Assembly (NCBI RefSeq): GCF_003604215.1
Contig: NZ_QXGS01000004.1
Location: forward strand, 62,001 to 126,000
Source of the DNA: Teichococcus vastitatis
GTDB lineage: Bacteria > Pseudomonadota > Alphaproteobacteria > Acetobacterales > Acetobacteraceae
Direction: 5' to 3'
Length of the DNA stretch: 64,000 nucleotides
Part shown: in pieces, positions 16,632 to 26,104 of the stretch
How positions within the stretch are numbered: position 1 is the first letter of the stretch
How the letters are laid out: each line of letters opens with the position of its first letter
Translations under genes and position numbers: made by a program
The notes under the pieces: model-generated
Databases searched by the model: none
What the model was told of the DNA's origin: nothing
Seen by the model: only the letters and a program-made list of their open reading frames with translations

Positions 16632-17044
16632 CGGCCGGGCTCCGCCGCCGAAGCGGCACCCGGCGGCGCGTCCTCATGCTGCATCAGCCGGCGTGCCAGC
16701 TTCAGCGCCTGGTAGCATTCGTCGCGCTCGGCCGCGATGATGGCCGAATCCAGCAGCTCCTGGACCTGTGGCGAGGCGGCCGCATCCCGGGCGGCCAGGG
16801 CGATGTCGCGGGCGATCTCCAGGGCGTGCTCACGCTCCTCGTCACGGCCGACATAGGCGGTCTGCAACGCGAAATAGAACCGGCGCGCCGGGGTGTTGGC
16901 GGCAGCCGCCTCCATGATCTGCTTGCCAAACAGGAAGCGGGCGCGGCTGGTCAGCTCAACCCGGGCACGGTTGCGGAAGCGCAGCGGGGCGCCATTGACG
17001 ACCAGCAGGTCGCCCTGGCGGAGTTCAAGCACGAGCGTGGACAT
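16628..17044 (-). CDS. flbT: Flagellar biosynthesis repressor FlbT
   Basis: A 138-residue FlbT homologue. In Caulobacter FlbT binds the flagellin mRNA leader and promotes its decay until the hook is complete. The typical N-terminus (LVLELRQGDLLVVNGAPLRF) is split here by no gaps, and the RARFLFGKQIMEA and RFYFALQTAYVG segments match the family. The start at MSTLVLE fits the usual length; an upstream in-frame codon adds ten unrelated residues. It is followed immediately by flaF, the usual partner. Confidence 0.88.
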   Translation of the reverse strand: MSTLVLELRQGDLLVVNGAPLRFRNRARVELTSRARFLFGKQIMEAAAANTPARRFYFALQTAYVGRDEEREHALEIARDIALAARDAAASPQVQELLDSAIIAAERDECYQALKLARRLMQHEDAPPGAASAAEPGR

Positions 17045-17289
17045 GGTCGGGCGCTCTCGGAACGCGACGGCCATTCTGCCGGTCAGCTGTGGCGGGGATG
17101 GGGTGGCAAGGCGGCGAAACGGGGGCGCCGGCGCCGCGGGGCAGGTCTTGGCCGGTTACGTCATGTCCTGACAGGCTCCTGGGCGATGCGGCGGCAGCGG
17201 CGCAGCCTTCCCCCAGCGGGAAAGCAGTGCATCCGGGTCGCTTCGCAACGCCTCGGGTCTAATCTGCGCGGCCAAAGCTTAACGATTGC

Positions 17290-18525
17290 TCAAGCGCCGG
17301 TGGCTCGGTCCTTGCGCAACAGCATCAGCTGACCGGGCACGGGCGCGTCGTGCTCCCGGCGCAGCACCACCTCGGCCTCAGCCACCAGGTGAAAGCCCTG
17401 CCGCGCGGCCAGCGAGCGCAGCAGCGCGGGATCGTGGCGGAAGCGCAGGCCCGGCCCCAGGGCATATCCGTCCGCCACGCCGCGCTCGACGCTGAAGGCG
17501 GCCAAGCCACCCGGGCGCAGCGCCGCCGCCATGCCGCCCAGCGCCGGCGCCAGATCGCCCAGGTAGTTCAGCACATCGGCAGCGGCCAACAGGTCCCACG
17601 CTTCCGGATGGCGCGGCAGGAAATCCAGCAGATCGGCCTCGTGCAGCGCATCGTAGCAGCCAACGCGCCGCGCTTCTGCCAGCATGCGCGGCGACAGGTC
17701 CAGTCCTTCCAGCCGGCCGGCGAAGGGCCGCAGCGCCCGGCCGGACAGGCCGGTGCCGCAGCCAAGGTCCAGCACGGCCAGCCGCCCTTCCGCCGGAACG
17801 CCGTGCTGCCGCAGCAGCTCCGCCAGCAGGCCGGGGGTCCGGTAGCCGAGCCGGCCCGCCAGCTCCTGCTCGAATCGCGGCGCGTATTGATCAAACAATT
17901 CGCGCACATAGGCGGCGGGCGCGCGCTCCGGCGCAGGCCCCTGCCCCAGCGCGGCCAGCAGGAAGCGGGCCTGCGCGGCCAGCTCGGCGGCCAGCCCGGG
18001 CTGTTCCAGGGCGCGGCCCGCGGCGGCGGCGGCCTCATCCAGCCGCTCGGCCTCGCGCGCGGCATGCGCCAGGGCGAGCCAGGCCTCGGCGGCGAACGGT
18101 GCCAGCGCCACCGCTTGGCGCAGCGGCGCCAGCGCGGCGCCCGGCTGTCCCAGCGCGCACAGGGCCTGACCCAGGTTGCGCAGCGACATCGCATCCTCCG
18201 GCCGCCGCGCCAGCGCCGCGCGCAGCGTCCGCACCGCTTCCGGCAATTGCCCGGCCTCGGCCAGGGTGCCGCCCAGCGCCGCCAGGAACACCGGCGCGTC
18301 CGGCGCCACCGCCACCGCGCGGCGGATCAGCCGCAGCGCCTGCGGCAGGTCGCCCTGCTGGCGGAACACCAGCCCCAGAAGGTTCAGCGCATCGGCGTGG
18401 CGCGGCTCGCGCGCCAAAAGACGGCGATACCGCGCGGCGGCGGCGGCCAGTTCCCCGGCGCGATGCAGCGCCACCGCTTCCTGCAGCAGGGCGGCCGCCG
18501 GATCGGGCGGACGCGGCGGGGCCAT
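17290..18525 (-). CDS. TPR-repeat SAM-dependent methyltransferase
   Basis: A 411-residue cytosolic protein. The N-terminal half (about residues 10-190) consists of five or so tetratricopeptide repeats (for example ALNLLGLVFRQQGDLPQAL). The C-terminal half is a class I methyltransferase with motif I VLDLGCGTGLSG, the acidic residue of GLDLSPRML, and the later ALRPGGLAAFSVE. Fusions of TPR with such methyltransferases are common in alphaproteobacteria and their substrates are unknown. The start is the ATG at 18525, 11 bases after the fhs stop, so it is probably the second gene of that transcript. Confidence 0.88.
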   Translation of the reverse strand: MAPPRPPDPAAALLQEAVALHRAGELAAAAARYRRLLAREPRHADALNLLGLVFRQQGDLPQALRLIRRAVAVAPDAPVFLAALGGTLAEAGQLPEAVRTLRAALARRPEDAMSLRNLGQALCALGQPGAALAPLRQAVALAPFAAEAWLALAHAAREAERLDEAAAAAGRALEQPGLAAELAAQARFLLAALGQGPAPERAPAAYVRELFDQYAPRFEQELAGRLGYRTPGLLAELLRQHGVPAEGRLAVLDLGCGTGLSGRALRPFAGRLEGLDLSPRMLAEARRVGCYDALHEADLLDFLPRHPEAWDLLAAADVLNYLGDLAPALGGMAAALRPGGLAAFSVERGVADGYALGPGLRFRHDPALLRSLAARQGFHLVAEAEVVLRREHDAPVPGQLMLLRKDRATGA

Positions 18526-18536
18526 GCCGCCGGCCG

Positions 18537-20207
18537 TCAGAACAGCCCGTCGATGCGGCCGGCGGCGTCGAGGCCGATGCCCTCGGCCGCTGGCCGCCGC
18601 GGCAGGCCGGGCATGGTCATGATGTCGCCGGCGATCGCCACCACGAAGCCGGCTCCGGCCGAGAGCCGCACCTCGCGCAGCGGCAGCACGTGCCCTTCCG
18701 GGGCGCCGAGCAGGGTGGGATCGGCCGAGAAGGAATATTGCGTCTTGGCGATGCACACCGGAACGTGGCCAAAGCCCTGTTCCTCGAATCGCCGCAGCTT
18801 CGCGGCCACCGGCGGCGGAATGGCGACGGCGGAGGCATGGTAGATCTCGCGCGCCACCGTCTCGATCTTGCCCGCCAGCGACATGTGGTCGTTGTACAGC
18901 GTCTCGAAGCGCGCGGCCCGGCCGGCCACCAGGCCCTGCACGGCGCGGGCCAGGTCGGCGGCGCCGGCCGCGCCATCGCCCCAATGGGTGCACAGGACCG
19001 CCTCGGTGCCGAGCTTCGCCATCGCCTCGCGCACGGCGGCGATCTCCGCCTCGGTGTCGCCGGTAAAGCGGTTCAGCGCCACCACCACGGGCAGGCCAAA
19101 TTTCTGCATGTTCTGCACGTGCCGGGCGAGGTTGGCGATGCCGCGCCTCACCGCCGGCACATCCTCGGCGCCGAGGGCCGATTTCGCCACGCCGCCATGC
19201 ATCTTCAACGCCCGCACCGTGGCCACCACCACGCAGGCGGCCGGCGACAGGCCGGCAGAGCGGCACTTGATGTCGAGAAACTTCTCCGCGCCGAGGTCGG
19301 CGCCGAAGCCTGCCTCCGTCACCACCACGTCGGCCAGCTTCAGCGCCAGCCGGGTGGCCATTACGCTGTTGCAGCCATGCGCGATGTTGGCGAAGGGACC
19401 GCCATGCACCAGGGCGGGGGAGCCGGCCAGCGTCTGCACCAGGTTGGGCGCGAAGGCATCGCGCAGCAGCGCGGCCATGGCGCCATCGGCCTTCAGGTCA
19501 TGCGCCGTGACGTTCCGCCCGTCCCGCGTCTGGCCGACGATGATGCGCCCGAGCCGCGCCCGCAGATCGTCGAGGTCGCGCGCTAGGCAGAACACCGCCA
19601 TCACCTCGGACGCCACGGTGATGTCGAAGCCGTCCTCCCGCGGGAAGCCGTTCGGCACGCCGCCCAGCGCCACGTTGGTGGAGCGCAGCGCGCGGTCGTT
19701 CATGTCCACCGCCCGGCGCCAGGCGATGCGGCGCGCATCGAGCCCCAGCTCGTTGCCCCAGTACAGATGATTGTCGATCATCGCCGCCAGCAGGTTGTTG
19801 GCAGCAGTGATGGCGTGGAAATCGCCGGTGAAGTGGAGGTTGATCTCCTCCATCGGCACCACCTGCGCGTAGCCGCCGCCCGTGGCGCCGCCCTTCACGC
19901 CGAAGCAGGGCCCGAGCGAGGGTTCGCGCAGCGCGATCATGGTGCGGGTGCCGAGGCTGTTCAGCGCATCGCCGAGGCCGATGGTGGTGGTGGTCTTGCC
20001 CTCCCCTGCCGCCGTCGGGCTGATGCCGGTGACCAGCACCAGCGCGCCATCCGGCCGATCCCGCTGGCCTTCCACGAAGTCGAGGCCGAGCTTGGCCTTG
20101 TAGCGGCCATAGGGCTCCAGCGCGGTGTCGGGGATGCCGGCACGGGCGGCGATCTCGGCGATCGGCAGCAGCGTGGCGGCGCGGGCAATGTCGAGGTCGG
20201 TCGCCAT
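18537..20207 (-). CDS. fhs: Formate--tetrahydrofolate ligase
   Basis: Cytosolic enzyme (556 residues) making 10-formyl-tetrahydrofolate from formate, ATP and tetrahydrofolate, feeding purine and formyl-Met synthesis. The ATP-binding loop [16 protein letters not shown] and the [19 protein letters not shown] stretch are unmistakable, as are FTGDFHAI and the C-terminal [12 protein letters not shown]. The start at MATDLDIAR gives the normal length; the upstream frame extension is Pro-rich and not homologous. It is divergent from the CitMHS transporter gene with a 250-base gap. Confidence 0.96.
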   Translation of the reverse strand: MATDLDIARAATLLPIAEIAARAGIPDTALEPYGRYKAKLGLDFVEGQRDRPDGALVLVTGISPTAAGEGKTTTTIGLGDALNSLGTRTMIALREPSLGPCFGVKGGATGGGYAQVVPMEEINLHFTGDFHAITAANNLLAAMIDNHLYWGNELGLDARRIAWRRAVDMNDRALRSTNVALGGVPNGFPREDGFDITVASEVMAVFCLARDLDDLRARLGRIIVGQTRDGRNVTAHDLKADGAMAALLRDAFAPNLVQTLAGSPALVHGGPFANIAHGCNSVMATRLALKLADVVVTEAGFGADLGAEKFLDIKCRSAGLSPAACVVVATVRALKMHGGVAKSALGAEDVPAVRRGIANLARHVQNMQKFGLPVVVALNRFTGDTEAEIAAVREAMAKLGTEAVLCTHWGDGAAGAADLARAVQGLVAGRAARFETLYNDHMSLAGKIETVAREIYHASAVAIPPPVAAKLRRFEEQGFGHVPVCIAKTQYSFSADPTLLGAPEGHVLPLREVRLSAGAGFVVAIAGDIMTMPGLPRRPAAEGIGLDAAGRIDGLF

Positions 20208-20457
20208 GGTGAGGCCTTGCGCGAGGGGGAGCGGAGCCGCAGGGCTTAAACAAGGCGTTCCGGAACGGCAAGGCGGCAGCGGCGGCACCGCCGCCCGGCG
20301 GGCCGCCCGAGGCCGCCGGACGTTGCGGTTCTGCAGCGCCGAGAACGTTTACAAGACTGGGTCATCGCCCTATCGGAGCCCGCCTCTTCCGCCGCCGGCC
20401 CCGTTGCCGCGCGGCAATCCCCGCCACCGGCCCCAGGCCATTCCCTGAGGGAGCCGC

Positions 20458-21766
20458 ATGCTGACGCTTCTCGCCTATCTCCTGGTCGTGGTGTTCATGA
20501 CCCTGATCATGACGGGCCGCCTTCCCGCTCTGCTCGCGCTGATCCTGGTACCCACCGCCTTTGCCATTCTTGCCGGCTTCGGCGGCACAATGGGCGGCAT
20601 GATGCTGGACGGCATCCGCAATCTGGCATCGACCGGCGTGATGCTGTGCTTCGCCATCCTGTATTTCGGCATCATGATCGATGCCGGGCTGTTCGATCCG
20701 GTGGCGCGGCTGGTGCTGCGCTTCGTCAGGGGTAACCCGGTGCGAATCGTGATCGGCACCGCCGTGCTCGCCATGATCGTGTCGCTGGATGGCGACAGCG
20801 CCACCAGCTACCTTATCACCACTACGGCGATGCTGCCGCTCTACAACCGGCTGAACATGAATCCGCTGATCGCCGCCTGCGTGATCATGCTGGCCGCCGG
20901 TAACACCAACCTGACCCCCTGGGGCGGGCCGACGGCGCGCGCCGCCTCGGCGCTGCACCTGGATCCCAACGCGCTGTTCGTGCCACTGGTGCCGTCCATG
21001 ATCGCCTGCGCCCTGAGCACGATCGCCATCGCCTACATCCTGGGCCGGCGGGAGCGGGCACGGATCGGCGTTGCCAGCCTGAGCCGGTTGGACGATGTGC
21101 CGGCCCCGGCGGGCGGCGTGGTCGACACCGAGGCGCCGCACCCGCCCGAACGCCGGCCTCGGCTGATCTGGGTGAACCTGGCGCTGACGGCGGCGTTGAT
21201 GGCGTCCCTGCTCGCCGGGCTGCTGCCGCTGCCGGCGCTGTTTATGATCGCCTTCGCCATCGCCATGATGATCAACTATCCGACCATCGAGCAGCAGAAG
21301 GAGCGCATCGCCCACAACGCGCCCAACGTACTGCAGGTGATCGCGCTGATCTTCGCCGCCGGGATCTTCACCGGCATCCTGTCCGGCACCGGCATGGTAG
21401 AGGCGATGGCGCGGAGCGTGCTGGCGGTCATCCCCGATTCGGCGGGCCGGTTCCTTCCGCTGATCACCGCCCTGGTCAGCATTCCCTTCACCTTCTTCAT
21501 CTCCAACGACGCCTTCTACTTCGGCATTCTGCCGGTGCTGGCGCAGGCCGGTGCCGCCTTCGGCATCGCGCCCGAGGCGATTGGCCGCGCCTCGCTGGTC
21601 GGGCAGCAGGTCCATCTGCTGAGTCCGCTGGTGGCCTCCACCTACCTGCTGGTGGGGCTGTGCAACGTCGATTTCGGCGCGCACCAACGCTTCACCCTGC
21701 CTTGGTCCATGGGCGGTGGTGATGCTGGGCGTTTCGGCGCTGTTGGGGGCGATCCCGGTGTTCTGA
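20458..21766 (+). CDS. CitMHS-type citrate-metal:proton symporter, frameshifted near the 3' end
   Basis: A 12-helix-type inner-membrane transporter of the CitMHS family (citrate complexed with divalent metal, or related acids). Recognisable parts are the FAILYFGIMIDAGLFDP segment, VSLDGDSATSYLIT, GNTNLTPWGGPTARA and SNDAFYFGILP. The frame runs on to GAHQRFTLPWSM and then turns into a Gly/Pro/Arg-rich tail that continues to 21906 inside the next gene. One base fewer in the GGG at 21711-21713 restores the expected ending VVMLGVSALLGAIPVF and a stop at 21764-21766, giving 435 residues. Either the sequence has an extra G or the gene has a real insertion that replaces the last helix. Confidence 0.88.
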
Positions 21767-21845
21767 AGCACGGGGCGGTAGCAGGCGGCCGCCTTTCCGT
21801 GCCACGTTGTCGGACAACAACGATCGCACCGGGAGACCCGTTCGC

Positions 21846-22844
21846 ATGCATCGCCGCACCTTGCTCAAGAGCGCCGCCGTCGCGCCGCTCGCCAGTTCCG
21901 TCCTGATCGCCGGCGCCCATGCGCAGGGCGGTGGCCAGGCTGCCTGGCCGAACCGGCCGGTCACCATCCTGGTGCCTTTCGTCGCCGGCGGCCCTTCCGA
22001 CATCGTCGCCCGCGCCATTGCCAACCGCATGAGCCAGGTGATCGGCCAGCCGGTGGTGGCGGAGAACCGCGCCGGTGCCAATGGCGAGGTCGCCGGCCGC
22101 GCCCTGGCCCGGGCCGAGCCGGACGGGCACACGCTGCTGGTGGGCTCGATCGGCGTGTTCGCCATCAACGCGGCACTGCGCCCTGATCTCGGCTACGACC
22201 CGGTAAAGGAGTTCGCACCGGTGACGCTGGCCGTCACCACGCCGAACGTGCTGGTGGTGAACCCCGACAAGGTGCCGGTCAGGACCACTGCCGAGCTGGT
22301 GCAATGGCTGAAATCCAACGGCGGCAAGGCGTCCTACTCCACCAGCGGCGTCGGCTCCTCCGACCAGATGACCACCGAGCTGTTCAAGCAGCGCACCGGC
22401 ACCGACGTGGCGCACGTGCCCTATCGCGGCGGCGCCGCGGCGGCGACCGACCTGATCGCCGGCAACGTCCAGATGTCGTTCCAGAACCTGCCCACCGTAT
22501 CGGGCCACATCCAGGGCGGCCGCCTGCGGGCGCTGATGGTGACCGACAGCAAGCGCCATCCCACCCTGCCCGACGTGCCCACGGCCGCCGAGGCCGGGCT
22601 CGAGGATTTCGTGGTCACCTCCTGGCAGGCGGTGATGGCACCCGCCGGGCTGCCGCAGCCGCTCCTGGCGAAGCTGAGTGGCGCCGTGACGGAGGCGCTG
22701 CGCCACCCGGAGGTGCGGCCGCAACTGGAACGGATCGGCTTTGACGTGGTGGCGAACAGCCCGGACGAATATGGTGCCTTCCAGCGCGCCGAGATTGCCC
22801 GCTGGCGGGAAGTGATTCAGCGCGCCGGCATCAAGGCCGAATAA
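21846..22844 (+). CDS. Tripartite tricarboxylate transporter substrate-binding protein (TctC/Bug)
   Basis: A 332-residue periplasmic binding protein of the Bug family, which captures small carboxylates. It has a Tat-like/Sec signal (HRRTLLKSAAVAPLA ... AHAQ), then the two ligand loops: TILVPFVAGGPSDIVAR and VVAENRAGANGEVAG, and later YSTSGVGSSDQMT and HVPYRGGAAAATD. All hallmark residues are intact. It lies downstream of the CitMHS gene on the same strand with no tctA/tctB membrane genes nearby, so it may serve a distant TctAB, a two-component sensor, or possibly the CitMHS permease; the last would be unusual. Confidence 0.93.
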   Translation: MHRRTLLKSAAVAPLASSVLIAGAHAQGGGQAAWPNRPVTILVPFVAGGPSDIVARAIANRMSQVIGQPVVAENRAGANGEVAGRALARAEPDGHTLLVGSIGVFAINAALRPDLGYDPVKEFAPVTLAVTTPNVLVVNPDKVPVRTTAELVQWLKSNGGKASYSTSGVGSSDQMTTELFKQRTGTDVAHVPYRGGAAAATDLIAGNVQMSFQNLPTVSGHIQGGRLRALMVTDSKRHPTLPDVPTAAEAGLEDFVVTSWQAVMAPAGLPQPLLAKLSGAVTEALRHPEVRPQLERIGFDVVANSPDEYGAFQRAEIARWREVIQRAGIKAE

Positions 22845-22851
22845 GCCGGGC

Positions 22852-22874
22852 GGCACCGGTTGCAGACCGGTGCC
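22852..22874 (+). terminator. Strong hairpin after the tctC-like gene
   Basis: The arms GGCACCGGT (22852-22860) and ACCGGTGCC (22866-22874) are perfectly complementary with a five-base loop. It starts eight bases past the stop and lies between two convergent genes. There is no T-run, so termination is inferred from position only. Confidence 0.55.
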
Positions 22875-22953
22875 AGTCCCTGGCCATATGGACCGGACCG
22901 CGGACCATCGGGCGGGATGGCGCCGCCGCCGCTCCCCCGCATCAGACACCGGT

Positions 22954-23529
22954 TCAGTCGCCGCCCGATCCCGGCACGGCACGCAGGACGCGCCAAGCCC
23001 CATTCCGCCAGCCGAGTTCCAGCCGCAGTTCCGGCAGGGAAGCGGCCTGCAGCAGCAGGTCGGCCTGTCCCCAGCGATCCGGCCGCAGGCTCCACCGGAC
23101 ATAGGGGGCCGGCAATGCGGGATTTCGCGGCGCTGTGGCAATCTGTCGCAGCGCCACCGTGCGGCGGAGCGCTGCCGGATCGGCCCAGCCTTCCGCCAGC
23201 GCCGCCTCCAAGCCCTGGAGATAGGGACCGCTGGTGGATGGCCAGGAGGTTTCCGGAGCCGGCAGGCTGTTGGACCATTCCAGCCGGTGCGCCACATCCT
23301 GCCACCCGCCCAGCCGCAGGGTTGCCAGCAGCGGCTGGGCCGTGCCGGCCAGCAGAACCGCGGCACACAGCAGAGGGCCCACCAGCAGCCATCGCAGCCC
23401 CCGCCGTGTCGCCCGCGGCTGCGCGGCCTCGGCGTCTTGCATGAACGGTTCGGACGCCGCAAAGCGGGAGTCGAACTCCGCCCAGGCCTCGTCCCACGAA
23501 TCAACCGGGCGGCTACCGGACACCGGCAT
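22954..23529 (-). CDS. Membrane-anchored protein of unknown function (DUF2939-like layout)
   Basis: A 191-residue protein with an acidic N-terminal cytoplasmic part (DSWDEAWAEFDSRFAASE), one transmembrane helix (LRWLLVGPLLCAAVLLAG) and a periplasmic domain of about 130 residues ending in LRLELGWRNGAWRVLRAVP. A single helix followed by a domain ending in a strand-rich 'F/W-R-x-G-x-W-x-L' pattern resembles DUF2939 proteins, but this is inference. The start ATG at 23529 has GGACGAG before it; a GTG 15 codons upstream is an alternative. Neighbours give no clue. Confidence 0.6.
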   Translation of the reverse strand: MPVSGSRPVDSWDEAWAEFDSRFAASEPFMQDAEAAQPRATRRGLRWLLVGPLLCAAVLLAGTAQPLLATLRLGGWQDVAHRLEWSNSLPAPETSWPSTSGPYLQGLEAALAEGWADPAALRRTVALRQIATAPRNPALPAPYVRWSLRPDRWGQADLLLQAASLPELRLELGWRNGAWRVLRAVPGSGGD

Positions 23530-23652
23530 CTCGTCCGTCCCGGTCGGGCAATCTCTGCAACATGAACGGTGCACCCTGGTCTTCTCTTTAATGAGACTAC
23601 CAGGACAACGCCTGAAAAACCGTTAAGCTGCATATCAGAACATAGAAACGTC

Positions 23653-24273
23653 TCAGACGTTGCGCGCGAGGCTTCGTTCCAGCGATGCCAGCGCATCCGC
23701 CAGCGCGGCATTCATGCCGGAAGCCAACACTTCCGGCGGCAGGTCGTCGCCGGCCGGCAGCGGCGCGCGGCCCTGGACACTGAATTGCCGCAACGGGCGC
23801 ATCTCGGCACCCTGCTGCTGCCGCAGCACCAGCACCGACAGCCCGGCGCGCGCTTCCCGCCGGCCGAGATCCGCCAGCAGCACCGTTAGCTCGCTTTCCA
23901 GCACCAGATCAGCCGTGGCCCGGCTGCCCGGCGTGATCACCGCGGAGAATCGTCCGGAATCGGTGATCCAGCGGCGCAGGGCTTCTTCGGCCAACTCGGC
24001 CGGCGGGGCCGTCCATTCGGCATAGAAGGCAAGCGCTTCCGTGCCGTCGGGCCGAAGGCTGCGCAGCCCGCGGCTGTCCATGCCAGGGGCCGCGCGCATC
24101 AGCCGCACCAGCAACACGCGTCGGGCCGGTCCACTGGCCGGCGCGCCGGGCCGCACCGGCAGCAGCGGAAAGCGTTTCGGTTCCACATAGTCGTAGGACG
24201 GCAGCACCGAGCAGGCAGCCAGGGGGATGGCCAGGGTAGGCATGGCCAGCAACAGGGATCGGCGTCGCATCAT
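23653..24273 (-). CDS. ABC-type transport auxiliary lipoprotein (PqiC/LptE-like, Mla-associated)
   Basis: A 206-residue lipoprotein with a signal ending in PLAAC and then SVLPSYDYVEPKRFPL, the usual start of the ABC-transport auxiliary component family (formerly DUF330). These lipoproteins sit at the outer membrane and cooperate with MCE (MlaD-type) proteins to move lipids across the periplasm. The mature part has the AEWTAPPAELAEEALRRW and RFSAVI segments typical of the family. It is the last gene of the yccF-oxidase-mlaEFD series, 26 bases after the mlaD-like stop. Confidence 0.85.
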   Translation of the reverse strand: MMRRRSLLLAMPTLAIPLAACSVLPSYDYVEPKRFPLLPVRPGAPASGPARRVLLVRLMRAAPGMDSRGLRSLRPDGTEALAFYAEWTAPPAELAEEALRRWITDSGRFSAVITPGSRATADLVLESELTVLLADLGRREARAGLSVLVLRQQQGAEMRPLRQFSVQGRAPLPAGDDLPPEVLASGMNAALADALASLERSLARNV

Positions 24274-24299
24274 CTCTCCGGCTTGCGCGTGATCGGGTT

Positions 24300-25316
24300 T
24301 CAGCGGCTGGGCGGCGGCGCGCCGAACAGCACCTGGCCTGGCGCCCGGCGCAGGGTTTCGGTGGTGTCGCGCAGGTTGCTCACCGTGGCGCGCAGGTCGC
24401 GCAGCAGCGGCCCCAGTTCGGCATTGGTGTCCTGGGTGGTGTTGCGGGCCGAACGTGCCGTCTGCTCCAGCGCGGTGATCACCGCCGGCAGGCGCTGCAG
24501 GCTTTGCCGCAGCTCGTCGGCCGCCGCGGAGGCAGAGGCCAGGGCGGACCGGGTGTTGGGCCCGCCTACCAGGGTGCGCAATTCGGCGGTGACGCCGCGC
24601 AGCTCGGTCACCAGGGCCGGCAGGTCGGAGCCCTCCAGGATCTGGCGCAGCGCCGCAATGGTCGCCGCCGCTTCCGACAGGGTGCGGGCGACGTCGCCAT
24701 CCTCCACCTGCGCCTTCACCAATCCGACGATGTCGGTGACGCCGGTCAGCAGCTCCTCCAGCGGCACCTGCTGGATGCGGTTCAGGATCGCCTCGGCCGC
24801 GTTCTGCACCTGCGCCACGGTGGAGGGGATCGAGGGGATCACCGCGTAGCGCGGGGTCCAGGGATATTCGCCGCCGGCAGCGAAGCGGTTCGGATTGACG
24901 AAATCCAGCTCGATATAGGCGAGGCCGGTGATGCCCTGGCTCGACAACCGGGCGCGCAGGCCGCGCTGCACGGCGACCTCGGCCGCATCCGTGTTGTCGA
25001 CGGTGGCGCGCTCCGGATCGATGGCCAGGCGCACCAGCACCAGTTGAAAGGCTTCCAGCGCGTCGTTGCGGCTGCCCGGCGGGTATTCGGCATTGACCAG
25101 CCCGATCTGGCTGACCTGGCCGATCTGCACGCCGCGGTAGCGCACCGGCGCGCCGACCTCCAGGCCGGTCACGCTTTCCGCCAGATAGGTTTCAAAGGTC
25201 AGGCTCTGGCTACGCAGCCCGCCGCCCGTCAGAAACAACAGGAAGCCGACGGACAGCGCCGCGCCGGCCAGGATCAGCGCGCCGACGCGGATATAGAGGC
25301 TGCGGGACGTGGCCAT
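24300..25316 (-). CDS. mlaD: MlaD/MCE family protein
   Basis: A 338-residue protein with one N-terminal transmembrane helix (VGALILAGAALSVGFLLFL), an MCE domain (about residues 38-150: FETYLAESVTGLEVGAPVRYRG in shorter pieces, then VQIGQV and GITGLAYIEL) and a long helical C-terminus. It binds lipid in the periplasm and bridges the MlaE-F complex to the outer membrane side. The family usually forms hexamers. It begins five bases downstream of the mlaF-like stop, consistent with co-translation. The substrate could be phospholipid or, as in some bacteria, hydrophobic compounds. Confidence 0.92.
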   Translation of the reverse strand: MATSRSLYIRVGALILAGAALSVGFLLFLTGGGLRSQSLTFETYLAESVTGLEVGAPVRYRGVQIGQVSQIGLVNAEYPPGSRNDALEAFQLVLVRLAIDPERATVDNTDAAEVAVQRGLRARLSSQGITGLAYIELDFVNPNRFAAGGEYPWTPRYAVIPSIPSTVAQVQNAAEAILNRIQQVPLEELLTGVTDIVGLVKAQVEDGDVARTLSEAAATIAALRQILEGSDLPALVTELRGVTAELRTLVGGPNTRSALASASAAADELRQSLQRLPAVITALEQTARSARNTTQDTNAELGPLLRDLRATVSNLRDTTETLRRAPGQVLFGAPPPSR

Positions 25317-25321
25317 GGTGA

Positions 25322-26104
25322 TTATGCCGCCTCCCGGCGGAAAAAGGCGCGCACGGTGGGGTGCGCCGCGTGGTCGCGCAGCTGGCGCGGGTCGCCCTCG
25401 GCGATGATCCCCTGCGCCTGCTTGTCCAGCATGATGCAGCGGTCGCCGATCGCCAGGATGCTCTGCAGCTCATGCGTCACGACGACGAAGGTGGTGCCGA
25501 GGTCGCGCGCGAGGTCCTGGATCAGCCGGTCGAGCCCGGCCGAGGTGATCGGATCGAGCCCGGCGGAGGGTTCGTCGAGGAACAGCAGCGCCGGGTCGAG
25601 CGCCATGGCGCGGGCGATGCCCGCCCGCTTGGCCATGCCGCCGGAAATCTCCGCCGGCAGCCGGTCGGCCGCTTCCGACAGCCCGACCAGGCCGAGCTTG
25701 AGGCGCGCCACCTCCTCCCTGGCCGCGGGCGGCAGGCGGGTGTGCTCCTGCAAGGGCAGCATGACGTTCTCCAGCAGCGTCATGGAGCCGAACAGCGCGC
25801 CCGATTGCCACATCACGCCAAGACGGGTGAGCAGGTCGCGCCGCGTGTCGCCGCCGGCGCCGAGCAGGTCCTCGCCCAGGATGCGGATGCGCCCGGCGCT
25901 GGGCGCGTGCAGTCCGATCAACAGTTTCAGCAGGGTGGATTTGCCGCAGCCGGAGCCGCCCAGGATCACGAACACCTCGCCGCGCCCGACTTCGAAGCTC
26001 ACGTCGTGGAACAGGGTGTTGGCGCCGAAGGCCATGGCCAGGCCGTCCACCTGCACCACCGGGTCGGCCACCGCGGCACGGTGGAGGTCGGGGCTTCCGT
26101 CCAT
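25322..26104 (-). CDS. mlaF: MlaF-like ABC transporter ATP-binding protein
   Basis: A 260-residue cytosolic ATPase for the MlaE permease. Walker A is GGSGCGKST, the signature is the Mla-type EISGGMAKRAG (instead of LSGGQ) and Walker B is LLFLDEPSAGLDP; the H-loop is VVTHEL. The start at MDGSPDLHR shares one base with the mlaE stop (TGATG), and longer in-frame extension reads into mlaE on the wrong frame. Regulation is likely with the whole operon. Confidence 0.94.
   Translation of the reverse strand: MDGSPDLHRAAVADPVVQVDGLAMAFGANTLFHDVSFEVGRGEVFVILGGSGCGKSTLLKLLIGLHAPSAGRIRILGEDLLGAGGDTRRDLLTRLGVMWQSGALFGSMTLLENVMLPLQEHTRLPPAAREEVARLKLGLVGLSEAADRLPAEISGGMAKRAGIARAMALDPALLFLDEPSAGLDPITSAGLDRLIQDLARDLGTTFVVVTHELQSILAIGDRCIMLDKQAQGIIAEGDPRQLRDHAAHPTVRAFFRREAA

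Noticed and set aside
20208-20457. A folate-type riboswitch upstream of fhs
   Set aside because: No conserved core or stem arrangement could be recognised by eye in the 250-base gap.
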